A stretch of 64,000 nt of DNA from Planctomycetota bacterium (GCA_027623235.1 JAQBVJ010000016.1:16958-80957); one strand, 5' to 3'. Counted from the stretch's first letter, positions 16,682 through 26,931 are shown. Numbers and translations are program-made. Notes: generated by a model not told the origin, from the sequence alone.

Positions 16682-18058
16682 ATGCTCAATATTGGAAGCG
16701 AGCGAGTGCCCGTCTGCAGCGGGATCAACCGCCGCAGTTTTCTTCAGGCCGGCTCAGCCACGCTCGGCGGTCTGTCGCTGCCAGCTCTGATGAACCTGCA
16801 GGCCAGCGGCGCGGTTGACGAGTCGAAGGCGAAAATCCGGAACTGCATCACGATCTTTCTGGTCGGCTCGCCAGGTCACGTGGACACTTGGGATATGAAA
16901 CCGGAGGCGCCTGACGATATTCGCGGAGCCTTCAAGCCGATCGACACCAACGTGCCCGGCATTCAGATCTGCGAGCACTTTCCGCTGATGGCGCGGATGA
17001 TGGACAAGGTCGCTCTGATCCGCAGCCTGCATCACAAAACGGGAGCGTCTCACGAAAACGGTCAGCGATGGATGATGAGCGGCCACGACTTCAACGCCGC
17101 CAGCCCGCAGCCGTACATGGGGTCGGTGGTCTCGCGTGTGTTCGGCCACAAAGGCAACCTGCCGACAAGCGTCATTCTTCCTGCAAAGATCGGCAACACA
17201 GGAACGGCGACACCTCACGGTCAGGAAGCGGCGTACCTTGGCAGTGCTCATCAGCCGTTTTTCCTCGGAGGCGATCCCGCGACGTCGGACTTCAAAGTGG
17301 CCGATCTGGAACCGCCTGCCGGACAAACGACGTTACGGATCGACGCGCGGCGGCAGCTCTTCAAACAGGTCGACGATCTGCAGCGACGCACGGAGACGTC
17401 TTCGACTCTTGAACGCGACACCGCTTACGCGCGAGCCTTCAACCTGCTGACCTCACCCGAAACCAAACAGTCCTTCGACCTCGGCAAAGAGGACGACAAG
17501 CTGCGGGACCGCTACGGACGCAACACGTTCGGCCAGAGCTGTCTGATGGCCCGGCGGCTCATCGAGCGCGGGACGCGGTTCGTCACGGTCAACCACTTCG
17601 ACACGGTCTTCAACATCACGTGCTGGGACATGCACGCCGACGGCGGCGGCCTCAACAACACGTACAAGGATTACGAACGGCATCTGTGCCCGCAGTTCGA
17701 CCAGGCGTTCACAGCGCTGCTTGAGGACCTGGGTCAGCGCGGCATGCTGGAAGACACGGTGATCTCGGTTCTCAGCGAATTCGGACGTACGCCGAAACTC
17801 AACCCACGTGGCGGCCGCGACCATTACCCGTCGGCCTGGACGAACTTCTTCGCCGGAGGCGGCATCAAAGGCGGACAGGTCATCGGCTCCACAGACAAAA
17901 TCGGAGCCGCGCCACACGACCGGCCGGTCCTGCCGCCAGAGGTCGTCGCGTCGGTCTACACGGCGATGGGCATCGACCTGGAAACGACGATGATGCCCGG
18001 CCCCGGCAGTCGCCCGATCCGCTTTATCGACGCCGAACCGATTCGCGAGCTGTTTTAA
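16682..18058 (+). CDS. DUF1501 family protein (sulfatase-like fold), Tat-exported
   Basis: 458 residues. The N-terminus 'INRRSFLQAGSATLGG' is a twin-arginine-type leader, so export of a folded protein is likely. The body follows DUF1501: 'GSPGHVDTWDMKPEAPDDIRG', 'ICEHFPLMARMMDKVALIRSLHH', 'NTFGQSCLMARRLIERGTRFVTV', 'VISVLSEFGRTPKLN..GGRDHYP' and 'GGIKGGQVIGSTDKIG'. Distant similarity to alkaline phosphatase/sulfatase metal-binding folds is known, but the reaction is not. In planctomycetes DUF1501 genes usually sit beside DUF1549/DUF1553 genes; here one lies downstream in convergent orientation, with the lactonase gene in between. No missing core motif. Confidence 0.92.
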   Translation: MLNIGSERVPVCSGINRRSFLQAGSATLGGLSLPALMNLQASGAVDESKAKIRNCITIFLVGSPGHVDTWDMKPEAPDDIRGAFKPIDTNVPGIQICEHFPLMARMMDKVALIRSLHHKTGASHENGQRWMMSGHDFNAASPQPYMGSVVSRVFGHKGNLPTSVILPAKIGNTGTATPHGQEAAYLGSAHQPFFLGGDPATSDFKVADLEPPAGQTTLRIDARRQLFKQVDDLQRRTETSSTLERDTAYARAFNLLTSPETKQSFDLGKEDDKLRDRYGRNTFGQSCLMARRLIERGTRFVTVNHFDTVFNITCWDMHADGGGLNNTYKDYERHLCPQFDQAFTALLEDLGQRGMLEDTVISVLSEFGRTPKLNPRGGRDHYPSAWTNFFAGGGIKGGQVIGSTDKIGAAPHDRPVLPPEVVASVYTAMGIDLETTMMPGPGSRPIRFIDAEPIRELF

Positions 18059-18080
18059 ACCTCGAAACGGACTCACAACC

Positions 18081-19214
18081 ATGCGACTTCACATCCTACT
18101 GCTGACTGCCGTGCTCCTTATGTCGAATACTCACTCCACCCAGGCTGCCGACCCGGTCGTCTTCATCTCAGCCTTTGCGTCCGGGGAAAAGGGAGCCATT
18201 CACGCGTTTCAGTTTGACTCAAAGACCGGCGTCCTGAAGCCGCTGCATCGAACAACGGATATCGAGCACCCGTTTTTTCTGGCGGTGTCGCCGAGCGGAC
18301 AGCACCTCTACGCGATCGATGCCAGGCAGTTTGGCGGGACCGAGAACGAATTCGTCGCCGCTTTCTCAATCGAAGGGCGGACCGGAAAACTGAAGCGGCT
18401 TAACCGGCAATCATCGCGCGGGACAGCGTCGTGTTATCTCACTGTCGACGCGACGGGCAAGACGGTTGTCGTGGCGAACTACTCAACCGGCGACGTGGCC
18501 GCGCTGCCGGTGAACGAAGACGGCTCGCTCGGAGAGCCCGCGTCGTACATCAAACACGAAGGAGCAAGCGTCGATCCGGCCCGGCAGAAAGCTCCTTACG
18601 CGCACAGCATCGAGATCTCTCCGGACAACCGGTTCGCACTCGCAGCCGACCTGGGAATCGACAAAGTCCTCATCTACCGACTGGATCCGAAGACGGCCGG
18701 TCTGACCATCAGCCCGACCCAGTCATCGACCAGCGTGTCGCCCGGATCGGGCCCTCGCCACCTGACGTTCCACCCGAATGGCCGGCGCGTTTACCTGATC
18801 AACGAGCTGAAAAACTCGGTGACGTTTTTCGAGTACGAACCGAAAGCAGGGACGCTGAAATCTCGTCAGACGATCTCGACGCTGCCGGCCGATTTTGAGG
18901 GGACGAGCCACTGCGCCGACCTGAAGATTACACCGGATGGCCGGTTCCTTTACGGAACAAACCGCGGCCACGACAGCATCGCCATTTACCGGATCGCTGA
19001 TGATGGCCAGTTGAGCCTGATCAGGATTCAGCCGAGTCTCGGCAAAGGGCCGCAGAATCTGTTGATCACGCCCGATGGCGGTTGGCTGCTGTGCGCCAAC
19101 ATGCCGGGCAACAATGTTGTCGTTTTTCGAATCGACGCAACGACCGGGCAACTCACCGCGACCGGGCAACCGCTCGAAATGCCCATGCCTTCGTGCATTC
19201 GCTGGCTGCCCTGA
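18081..19214 (+). CDS. Secreted lactonase-type seven-bladed beta-propeller (6-phosphogluconolactonase-like)
   Basis: 377 residues. Residues 1-23 are a signal peptide ending 'STQAADPV', so this form is exported, unlike the cytoplasmic enzyme Pgl. The propeller is shown by repeated 'VSPSGQHLYAID', 'DATGKTVVVANY', 'ISPDNRFALAADLGIDKVLIYR', 'FHPNGRRVYLINEL', 'ITPDGRFLYGTNRGHDSIAIYR' and 'ITPDGGWLLCANMPGNNVVVFR' blades, the pattern of the lactonase_7-bladed family. Substrate is probably a sugar lactone or related compound in the periplasm, but this is inferred. Starts 22 bp after the DUF1501 stop, same strand, so very likely one transcript. Its stop is 21 bp from the convergent DUF1549 gene. Confidence 0.88.
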   Translation: MRLHILLLTAVLLMSNTHSTQAADPVVFISAFASGEKGAIHAFQFDSKTGVLKPLHRTTDIEHPFFLAVSPSGQHLYAIDARQFGGTENEFVAAFSIEGRTGKLKRLNRQSSRGTASCYLTVDATGKTVVVANYSTGDVAALPVNEDGSLGEPASYIKHEGASVDPARQKAPYAHSIEISPDNRFALAADLGIDKVLIYRLDPKTAGLTISPTQSSTSVSPGSGPRHLTFHPNGRRVYLINELKNSVTFFEYEPKAGTLKSRQTISTLPADFEGTSHCADLKITPDGRFLYGTNRGHDSIAIYRIADDGQLSLIRIQPSLGKGPQNLLITPDGGWLLCANMPGNNVVVFRIDATTGQLTATGQPLEMPMPSCIRWLP

Positions 19215-19235
19215 CGATCGGGTGCCGCAGTTTTC

Positions 19236-21671
19236 TTAATGACGCAGCAGAAACTCGTTTGAGTTGAGCAATGCAAACTGCACATCGAACAGACCCGCGT
19301 GACTGTCGGGCAGAGTCTTCAGGTGCTTCGTGATCAGGTCGCGTTCCTGCGTTGTCGGGCGGCGACTGACCGTTGTGAGGTAAATCAGCTCGACAACTTC
19401 GTCGGACGACTTCCCGGCCGTCAACCACTTCTGAATGCGTCCTTCCGGCGATTTGATGTTATTGACGACGGACGGGTTGTTGAGCATCTGAATGACCTGA
19501 CTGAGCGACGGTTCCGGGTCGCGCGCGCATTCGCAGGTGGCGTCGCGAACCGGCTTGGCGAAGGCCATCAGGAAGGAATGATCGACCGTACCGCTCGCCA
19601 GTTCGATCGCCCGCGTGCCGGCCGGGTAACCCGGGAAGCGTTCCGGGATGCCGGTGATCGTTGAGACCGCATCCAGAATCTGTTCGGCCTGAAGCATCTG
19701 AATCTGCGCATGTGCGAAATGCCGATCCGGCGCGGCGGCGTGCGGCGACTGCTTCTCGACGGGCTTCGCACTGAGCTGATACGTACTTGAGTTCAGAATG
19801 ACTCGCAGCACCGGCTTAATCCGGTAACCGTGCGACACGAATTCCGCAGCCAGCTTGTCGAGCAGCACAGTATTCGATGGCGGGTTCGTATCCCGAAAAT
19901 CGTCGACGGGATCGACGATGCCCTGGCCGATCACGTGGTACCACAGTCGGTTGACGATCGATCTGGCGAAGTACGGATTTCCCGGGCTGGTGAGCCACTC
20001 GACAAGTTCTTCGCGGCGGTCGTCGTCCGGGCCGAGTTCGCCTGGCGATGTGCCGAACGCGACCGGCGCGACGTTCTGATTCGTGACCGGGTGCCGGACT
20101 TCCGTTCGGCGGTCGAGATACACGATCTCGTCATCGCGCATGAACTGCTGGCCTTTGAATTTCACCCGCGCGAAGTAGGCGGCAAATCCGTAGTAGTCTC
20201 CCTGAGTGATCGCTTCGAACGGGTGGTTGTGGCACTTCGCGCAGCCGATGCGGACCCCGAGAAACAGCTGCGACATCGCCTCGGCCGCGTCTTCCGGCGT
20301 GCGGGCAATCCGATGAAAATTCGCCGCTGGCCGGTTCAACGTGTCGCCGAGACTGGTGAGTGTCTCCCTGGCAAACTCGTCGAACGGCCGATCGTGCTGA
20401 AAGCGGTCGACCAGGTAGCGATGAAAACTGTGGACGCCACGTTTGCTGATCGTGACATCGCTGCCGCGCATGACGTCCGCCCATTTCATCGCCCAGAAAA
20501 CGGCAAATTCATCACGGTGCAGAAGCTGGTCGATCAGCGCGCCGCGTTTCTGTGGCTGCTTCGAATCGAGAAACGTGGCGGCTTCCTCGGCGGTGGGCAG
20601 TGTGCCGATGGTGTCGAGGTAAACTCGCCGCAGGAAGACTTCATCGGAAGTGAGCTCCGCGGGAAGAATCTGCAGTTCACGCTGGTGAGCAAACACCGAC
20701 TCGTCGACGAAATTCTGGACCGGCGGCGAGCGATACACAAACTGCTCATCCGGCTGCACGCAGGTGAGGCGAGCTCCGACAATCTGCCCGAGATATCGCA
20801 CGAGGAAGGTGGCTTCGGCCGTGCCGGAAAACTCGACGAGTCCGGTTCGGGAGATGGACGCGCTGGCATCTTCCTTCGCCGTAAAGACGGCCAGGTCTGT
20901 CACGTCACGTGACGTGCCGTCGTCGAAGTGGGCGATCGCGATCAGCTGCTGCTCGGGCGACTCGGCCGCCAGACGCCGCAGTTTCGGAATCACTTCCAGA
21001 CGCGTGAGGGTTCGCCGTTGGGAGCTCGGTCGACAGCCCTCGGCGATCCACTTTCGCACGACCTGGTACGACATGTCGGTCTGTCGGAATCGAATGCCCC
21101 CCTGGTGAGGAACAACTCCCAGTGCTTTCTTCAGGATCAGGCTCTCGTCGGGAGACTGCGGATTCGTCCGCCGACTGAACGTTTCCCGCGCGAGCGTGGT
21201 GTAATCGAGATTCGGATCGAAGCCGCGCAGGCTGAGCCGAAAACCGTTCTTGCCCTGCGGCGATCCGTGACACACGCCCGAGTTGCAGCCAGCTCGACTG
21301 AGAGCAGCGACGACGTCCGTGTTGAAGTCCATTGGGTCGGACGAGCCGAAGTCCCGTACCGTCACCGTGATTCGTGATTCGAGTCCGTCATGACGCGCGA
21401 CGATCGCCGCTTCACCAAATCCCCGAGGCACTACCAGACCGCTGGACGTCACGTCGGCGATGTTGGGCGAGAGACTCTCGTACCGAACCGCTCGCGTGAG
21501 ATCCTGTTCTTCGATGCGACCGTCAAAATGCCCGGTCACGAGCAACTGCTGCTTCGCACGCGACCCCGCCAGCTCAAACTGAGTCGGGGAGATCGAGAGT
21601 CGGGCAACCGGTGCCGCGAATGCTGGCTGAACGGCCAGCAGAAGCAGGAACAGTGAAACAGGCTTTGTCAT
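19236..21671 (-). CDS. Secreted DUF1549/DUF1553 protein with N-terminal Big-like domain and heme motifs
   Basis: 811 residues. Signal peptide 1-19. Residues about 22-107 form a bacterial Ig-like (BIG2) domain. Then comes the planctomycete cytochrome-type motif 'GCNSGVCHG' (C129, C134, H135), then DUF1549 ('VFLRRVYLDTIGTLPTAEE') and, in the middle, 'GVRIGCAKCHNHPFEAITQGDYYGFAAYFAR' with a second CxxCH. DUF1553 fills the C-terminal half ('FARSIVNRLWYHVIGQGIVDPVDDFRDTNPPS'). Such proteins are abundant in planctomycetes and are thought to act in extracytoplasmic redox or polysaccharide metabolism, but no reaction is established. The ATG overlaps the stop of the PPC-domain gene by 4 bp, so they are coupled. 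Two c-type heme attachments are plausible. Confidence 0.92.
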   Translation of the reverse strand: MTKPVSLFLLLLAVQPAFAAPVARLSISPTQFELAGSRAKQQLLVTGHFDGRIEEQDLTRAVRYESLSPNIADVTSSGLVVPRGFGEAAIVARHDGLESRITVTVRDFGSSDPMDFNTDVVAALSRAGCNSGVCHGSPQGKNGFRLSLRGFDPNLDYTTLARETFSRRTNPQSPDESLILKKALGVVPHQGGIRFRQTDMSYQVVRKWIAEGCRPSSQRRTLTRLEVIPKLRRLAAESPEQQLIAIAHFDDGTSRDVTDLAVFTAKEDASASISRTGLVEFSGTAEATFLVRYLGQIVGARLTCVQPDEQFVYRSPPVQNFVDESVFAHQRELQILPAELTSDEVFLRRVYLDTIGTLPTAEEAATFLDSKQPQKRGALIDQLLHRDEFAVFWAMKWADVMRGSDVTISKRGVHSFHRYLVDRFQHDRPFDEFARETLTSLGDTLNRPAANFHRIARTPEDAAEAMSQLFLGVRIGCAKCHNHPFEAITQGDYYGFAAYFARVKFKGQQFMRDDEIVYLDRRTEVRHPVTNQNVAPVAFGTSPGELGPDDDRREELVEWLTSPGNPYFARSIVNRLWYHVIGQGIVDPVDDFRDTNPPSNTVLLDKLAAEFVSHGYRIKPVLRVILNSSTYQLSAKPVEKQSPHAAAPDRHFAHAQIQMLQAEQILDAVSTITGIPERFPGYPAGTRAIELASGTVDHSFLMAFAKPVRDATCECARDPEPSLSQVIQMLNNPSVVNNIKSPEGRIQKWLTAGKSSDEVVELIYLTTVSRRPTTQERDLITKHLKTLPDSHAGLFDVQFALLNSNEFLLRH

Positions 21672-24061
21672 TTCGGATTCTTTTCCGGGGTTGGTTTCTT
21701 CACATCAATCGTGAGATTCGGTTCGCGCACCTGCTCTTCGTAACGCCCGACATAGCCGGTTGATTCGCAGCGGATGCTGATTCGGCCGGGCGAGCGGTCG
21801 GCAGGGATCAGGACGCTCAGTTCGACATGAGGCTGTCCGGCCGGGATGACAATCTTTTCCGGAAAGGGCATACCGAAATTCAACGTCGGCACGATTGTGA
21901 CTTCGCCGTCGTACGTCGGGGTTCGGTTGGCGAGAATCTTAAACATTGCGGTGCCGCCCGGTTCGACAGTGATCGTTGCCGGTTCAAACGTCGGATTGAA
22001 GGCGGGCCGCACGTCGAGCTCAAACGTCCGCAGCAGGGTGACCTCGTGGCCGTCTCGCGCGGCGGTCGCTTTGAGTTCGACACGGGCTTTCGCGTAGGCC
22101 GTGTTGATTCGGTTGAAGAAGATGCCTTCGACGCCGGGACGATCGACGGTCGCGATCGGAATCGTCACGTACACATTGTCGCGCTCCTGTTCTTCGACTC
22201 CGACCTGACCACCAGTCGCTGTGAACACGATTGGCGAATCGAATCCGCCGGATCGCGTGGTCGCGATCGTAAAGCTGGCCGTCTGATATTTTGTGAGAAC
22301 AACCAGCTCTTCGGGCAGCTCGATCGAAAACGGAGCCGGCGGCGCGATCATGAGCGCCAGACGCGACCGGAGCGACGGCGGCAGCCGCAACTGGTTGTCT
22401 CGCAGCGAGTACAGTCGGCGGTCTTTGTCGATGATCTGCCGGTCGATCAACGGCCGAACCGTCACGACGCCTTCTGCGTTGCTCTTGCCGTCTTCCGATT
22501 TCCAGTGACCGACGATTTCGAGAGTCGAGACCCCCATCGGAGCATCGCCGCTCGCCACGATTCTGCAGACCAGATCCGTCACCTCCGCGGGGATCGTCGT
22601 CGGCTCGATCGAAATACCAGGTGGCGCGCCGATCAGTGAAAGCTCGACCGGGCCGGCAAGACCGGTTCGCACAACCTTGATCGGCACCGGCTGCCAGGAG
22701 TTCTGCGGGACAGTCAGGCGGCTGACATCGGCGCTCAGTTTCAGCGTTGGCTTTGGCTCAGCCACATCGATGCGGTAAGCGAATGCAGGGCCGCCGTCTC
22801 CAACGAGGTCCTGCACCATCAGCCAGTGCAGCCCGTCCGCCCGGGCTGCGAACGTAAAACTCGCTTCGATCGAGAAGGCTTGATTCTGGAAGGAGTCCGT
22901 TGCATCGTCGATGCGCTGAACTTCGCGCCCATCCGGGCCGAACATCACGAGCTCCAGATCAGCGGCCGAGCCGATCTCGCGAGACACACCCTTGAAGTTC
23001 AGAGTCTGCCCTTTCGTGAGGAGCAGCGCGAAGCAGTCGCGATCGCCGCGCGGTTCGAGGACTCCGTTGAGCGTACCCGGGACGGTGGCGAGCGTCGCGG
23101 TTTCGTCAGGGTCGTCGTTTGGCTCGGATTCGATCGCGTGCCGCTCAAGTGTGGTGGCGTCCATCGGGACCCACGTTGCGGGCGAGTCGGGCGAGTGGCG
23201 GAGCTCCTGAAAAAACGTCGGCATGCGAAGTCGAGCCGGCACCACCAGGGCGAGACGGTGGCCGGCGGCTTCCGGCAGCCACACGTTGCTGGTCACTCCC
23301 GGCCGAGCCGCGGAAGGAACGACGACGTTAGCGGCGGGGAAGTCTCCCATCCGCAGGACGTAGTGCCAGGACGGGTCGCCTTCGTACCGGGCATCCCGAA
23401 CTTCGACGATGAATCGTCCCGACGATTGAAACGCGTGAGCGAACCGGCAGTCGTAGAACAGTCCCGGATCGTTGTCGCGACTTGCCACGATCCGGCCGGC
23501 CTCGTCGCGAACCGTGATCAGTGGATCGTAGTCCTTGCCGAAGCGGCTTCCGACAACCTCGAACGCGACGGTCTGCCCGGCGGCGACTTTGATGGCGTAC
23601 CGGTCGACGGCGGCCGGCCGGCACGGCGCGGTCACACAGAACGGCAGATCGACGTCGAATACCGCGTCCGTTGATTCTGCTTTTTGTGAAGCCCGTATGA
23701 GCGGCAGTTCATCGACGAGCACGATGTGAACGTTGCTCAATCCGCTTCGTGTCGCCAGTCGGATGCCGTGCATGCCGAGCGGAGCGTCGCTCGGCACAGT
23801 CACGTCCAGCGTCGCCTCACCTGAATTCTCCAACACAACCGAAGCGGTCGCTCGGCTCGCTGGCGAGGACAGCCAGATTCCGACCGCCTGATCGAGATCC
23901 TCACCGCGTAATGTGATGCGAGTCACCGCACCGCGGCGGAGAACGGGCGGATCGACCTCTTCGATGTACGGCGCTGCGAATGCCGGCTCGCCGCAATGGT
24001 GCAAGGCGAGCACGCAAAAAAGTCCGATTATGAGGAGACGCTGACGTTTCCGGCCGGCCAT
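21668..24061 (-). CDS. Secreted PPC-domain protein
   Basis: 797 residues. Signal peptide about 1-29 ('LFCVLALHHCGEPAFAAP'). After an IPT/Ig-like N-terminal domain ('EEVDPPVLRRGAVTRITLRGEDL', about 32-120) come two pre-peptidase C-terminal-like modules: about 130-240, with 'DPLITVRDEAGRIVASRDNDPG' and 'GRFIVEVRDARYEGDPSWHYVLRM', and about 310-420, with 'GDRDCFALLLTKGQTLNF'. The C-terminal 350 residues are beta-rich Ig-like repeats. No catalytic motif is visible, so a structural or binding surface protein is likely. It is the upstream partner of the DUF1549/1553 gene, and this pairing recurs in planctomycetes. Divergent from the second DUF1501 gene across 214 bp. Confidence 0.85.
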   Translation of the reverse strand: MAGRKRQRLLIIGLFCVLALHHCGEPAFAAPYIEEVDPPVLRRGAVTRITLRGEDLDQAVGIWLSSPASRATASVVLENSGEATLDVTVPSDAPLGMHGIRLATRSGLSNVHIVLVDELPLIRASQKAESTDAVFDVDLPFCVTAPCRPAAVDRYAIKVAAGQTVAFEVVGSRFGKDYDPLITVRDEAGRIVASRDNDPGLFYDCRFAHAFQSSGRFIVEVRDARYEGDPSWHYVLRMGDFPAANVVVPSAARPGVTSNVWLPEAAGHRLALVVPARLRMPTFFQELRHSPDSPATWVPMDATTLERHAIESEPNDDPDETATLATVPGTLNGVLEPRGDRDCFALLLTKGQTLNFKGVSREIGSAADLELVMFGPDGREVQRIDDATDSFQNQAFSIEASFTFAARADGLHWLMVQDLVGDGGPAFAYRIDVAEPKPTLKLSADVSRLTVPQNSWQPVPIKVVRTGLAGPVELSLIGAPPGISIEPTTIPAEVTDLVCRIVASGDAPMGVSTLEIVGHWKSEDGKSNAEGVVTVRPLIDRQIIDKDRRLYSLRDNQLRLPPSLRSRLALMIAPPAPFSIELPEELVVLTKYQTASFTIATTRSGGFDSPIVFTATGGQVGVEEQERDNVYVTIPIATVDRPGVEGIFFNRINTAYAKARVELKATAARDGHEVTLLRTFELDVRPAFNPTFEPATITVEPGGTAMFKILANRTPTYDGEVTIVPTLNFGMPFPEKIVIPAGQPHVELSVLIPADRSPGRISIRCESTGYVGRYEEQVREPNLTIDVKKPTPEKNPK

Positions 24062-24275
24062 ATCGGTTTCCGGGGAGAGATCGGGACTTAACGATGTGAG
24101 GCAGTTCGATTATCTTGACGGATCGGCGTTTGTTTATCGATACAAAGAGTAGGCAGAATCGGGACTGCGAATCGACGTCAATCAACGCAAATGAAGAAGT
24201 CGAAAGAAGATTCGCGTTTATTCGTGTCCATTTGCGGTTTCAAAAACAAAGAGCATCCTTCTCTCGGAGTCATTC

Positions 24276-25688
24276 ATGCTCAATCTGTTCGGACCAGGAA
24301 TTCGCAGCGGCATCGACCGGCGGGAAATGATCCAGATCGGCGGGCTCGCGATGAGCGGTCTGTCACTGCCGGCTCTGCTGAGCCAGTCCGTTTCGGCGGC
24401 GCCCGCTCAGAAGAACGCCCCTCCGAAGACCCACGGTCCGGGATTCGGGCGAGCGAAAAACTGCATCATCCTCTATCTGTCCGGAGCGAACCCACAGCAC
24501 GACATGTACGATCCAAAGCCGGACACGCCCGCCGAGATTCGCGGCGAGTTCGGTACAATCGCGACCTCGGTTCCGACGATCCGGTTTGGCGAGCACTGTC
24601 CCGGCGCGGCAAAGCTGATGGACCGGACGGCCCTCGTCCGGTCGATGTACCACGACCACAACGACCACGCCCGCGGTTCCTTCCAGATGTTTACGGGCAC
24701 GGAATTCGCCGGCAGCGTGCCGGATGCGAACAACATGTCGCGGCAGGACATGCCTCACCTGGGGTCGTGCGTCGCAAAGCTGGCTCCCGGCAACGGGCCG
24801 ATGTTTCCCTTCGTGATCGTGCCGCACCGCATGGACGTGGCCGGCGGGCGGCGAGTCGGACAGTTTGCCGGGATGCTCGGCGGCAAGTACGACCCGATGC
24901 TCACAGCGGGAAATCCGAACGACGACGACTTCCGGCTCGACCACCTGCCGCTGCGACCGCTGGAAACTCCGGACGCGATTCGTCGTCGACTGAGCCTCGT
25001 CGGACAGCTGAACCGGCAGACCGAGTTTCTCAATGAGAGCACACTGGCGCAGTCGATCAGTCAGGCTCAGTCAAAAGCCGTCGACGTGATCAGCTCGCAG
25101 AAAGTGCGGGACGCGGTCGACCTCTCGTCGGTCGATCCTGTCGAGCGGGAACGGTACGGCCGCAACCTGTTCGGTCAGTCGGTGATGCTGGGCCGGCGAC
25201 TGCTGGAGGCCGGTTCGCGTCTCGTGCAGTGCAACTGGCAGCGAACTCAGGGCAAAAACGGTTTCGCCTGGGACACGCATTGGAACAATTTTTCGGCGCT
25301 CAAAGAAGACCTCATCCCCCCACAGGATCGGGCTCTGTACGCACTCGTCACAGACCTGGAAAAAACCGGTCAGCTGGACGAGACGCTGGTCGTCGTCGCC
25401 GCTGAGTTCGGTCGCTCACCGAAGATCACGCTGAAGAACGGCGGCCGCGAACACTGGCCCGACGTTTACACAGTCAGCTTTCTGGGAGCGGGTATCAAAG
25501 GCGGTCAGATATACGGAGCCTCCGACAAACAGGGAGCCTACCCGGCCGACAAGCCGACAACTCCGGCCGACTTCGTCGCGACGATCTACCACTTCCTGGG
25601 CATTGATCCCCACCAGGAAACCCACGACCAGCAAAACCGGCCGTTCACACTGTCAAAGGGCAAACCGATTCCGCTGGAAGTCAGCTGA
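24276..25688 (+). CDS. DUF1501 family protein, second copy, Tat-exported
   Basis: 470 residues. The leader 'GIDRREMIQIGGLAMSGLSLPAL' is twin-arginine type. Conserved DUF1501 stretches are 'YLSGANPQHDMYDPKPDTPAEIRG', 'GEHCPGAAKLMDRTALVRSMYHDHNDH', 'RNLFGQSVMLGRRLLEAGSRLVQ', 'LVVVAAEFGRSPKI' and 'YTVSFLGAGIKGGQIYGASDKQG'. It has only moderate similarity to the copy at 16682, so it is not a recent duplication. GGAG lies 10 bases before the ATG. It is divergently arranged with the PPC and DUF1549 genes, the usual partner families, and is followed after 52 bp by a sialidase-like gene on the same strand. Confidence 0.92.
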   Translation: MLNLFGPGIRSGIDRREMIQIGGLAMSGLSLPALLSQSVSAAPAQKNAPPKTHGPGFGRAKNCIILYLSGANPQHDMYDPKPDTPAEIRGEFGTIATSVPTIRFGEHCPGAAKLMDRTALVRSMYHDHNDHARGSFQMFTGTEFAGSVPDANNMSRQDMPHLGSCVAKLAPGNGPMFPFVIVPHRMDVAGGRRVGQFAGMLGGKYDPMLTAGNPNDDDFRLDHLPLRPLETPDAIRRRLSLVGQLNRQTEFLNESTLAQSISQAQSKAVDVISSQKVRDAVDLSSVDPVERERYGRNLFGQSVMLGRRLLEAGSRLVQCNWQRTQGKNGFAWDTHWNNFSALKEDLIPPQDRALYALVTDLEKTGQLDETLVVVAAEFGRSPKITLKNGGREHWPDVYTVSFLGAGIKGGQIYGASDKQGAYPADKPTTPADFVATIYHFLGIDPHQETHDQQNRPFTLSKGKPIPLEVS

Positions 25689-25740
25689 GTTTGCGGCAAA
25701 CGGCTTTTCAAAGCGTCCATCTCGCGATCAGAGCTGTCGC

Positions 25741-26883
25741 ATGAAGATTGAATATCGAGCGGTTGTCTACGACGCGGAAGTGCACGGCGAGGCCGGCCAG
25801 ACGTCGTTCTTCGACAGCGTGCGAGGCCTCGCCTCCGGGACCTGGCTGAGCGGCTGCACGACCGGAAAAACCAAGCATCACCACGAAGGCACAATCCGTG
25901 TTTCACGGTCGCGCGATGACGCCGTGTCGTGGGAGACTCTCCCCTGGCAGTTTGAGACGAAGATTGACGGCGTGCCGGGCTCGCTTGCCGGAGCGGAAAT
26001 GGTCGAGGTCGAACCCGGCCGCGTGCTGCTCTTCTCGACATGGTTCGATCGGTCGGAACCGGATCGGCCATTGTTTGACCCTGCGACGGAAGGCCTCCTG
26101 CGAAGCCGTCTGCTGGTGTGCGAGTCAACCGACGAGGGCAACTCGTGGACTTCCTGGCGAAAGATTGCGACGCCTGGCGTGACCGGCTGTGCGATGACCG
26201 GCCCGATCGTTCAGTGGCCGAACGGAACGCTGGGGTTCAATTTCGAGAGCTTCAAGGAGTTTGACGATCCGACTCCCGTCGAACCCGGAGCCTGGCTGCT
26301 GCTGTCCGAGGACGGCGGACAGAAGTTCGACCGGCTCTTCGGAGTCGCCCGACATCCGGAATCTTTGCTGTACTACTGGGATCAACGGCTCTGTCCGGGG
26401 ATCGCCGATGGCGAATTTCTCGGGCTGTTCTGGACTCACAACCGCAGTGAGAAGCGGGACATCCGGGTGCACTTCCTCAAGACGAATATCGACGGCGAAC
26501 GATCAGCCACGCTTCCGGTTGAGACAACAATCTCCGGTCAGATCGCCGCACCGCTGTTACTGGACGACGGCCGAATTCTGGCCTTCGTCGTCGATCGAGA
26601 TCGGCCGGGAACGTTGAAACTTTGGCAGTCGAGCGACGACGGAGCGACTTGGCCGGAGAACGCGTGCTTCACCGTGCACGTACACGACGAGCAGGCATTA
26701 CTCAGCCAGGGGAGCGGCAAAGACAACGTCGACTTTGCCGAATTCTGGGAAGACATGGGCCGCTGGAGTTTCGGGCATCCCTCCCTCGCAAAGGCCGGTT
26801 CCCATCGAGTCCTCGCGACCTGGTACGCCGGCACGCCAGTTTGCATGAGCGTCCACTCGGCAATGATCGACGTTTCAGAATGA
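25741..26883 (+). CDS. BNR/sialidase-like six-bladed propeller protein
   Basis: 380 residues from ATG 25741, where homology begins; the frame is open further upstream but overlaps the DUF1501 gene. Asp-box-like blade turns are visible: 'RSRDDAVSWETL', 'STDEGNSWTSWRKI', 'SEDGGQKFDRLF' and 'SSDDGATWPENACF'. The sequence between them has the 'GCAMTGPIVQWPNGTLGFNFESF' strand typical of the sialidase superfamily. No signal peptide is seen at this start, so it may be intracellular or need another start. Catalytic Tyr/Glu of true neuraminidases cannot be assigned, so the function is a glycoside-binding or hydrolase propeller at best. Probably co-transcribed with the DUF1501 gene. Confidence 0.75.
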   Translation: MKIEYRAVVYDAEVHGEAGQTSFFDSVRGLASGTWLSGCTTGKTKHHHEGTIRVSRSRDDAVSWETLPWQFETKIDGVPGSLAGAEMVEVEPGRVLLFSTWFDRSEPDRPLFDPATEGLLRSRLLVCESTDEGNSWTSWRKIATPGVTGCAMTGPIVQWPNGTLGFNFESFKEFDDPTPVEPGAWLLLSEDGGQKFDRLFGVARHPESLLYYWDQRLCPGIADGEFLGLFWTHNRSEKRDIRVHFLKTNIDGERSATLPVETTISGQIAAPLLLDDGRILAFVVDRDRPGTLKLWQSSDDGATWPENACFTVHVHDEQALLSQGSGKDNVDFAEFWEDMGRWSFGHPSLAKAGSHRVLATWYAGTPVCMSVHSAMIDVSE

Positions 26884-26931
26884 TGCCCACTGGTGCCGCG
26901 ATCAGCCCATCGAAATAGTCCAGATCGAGAA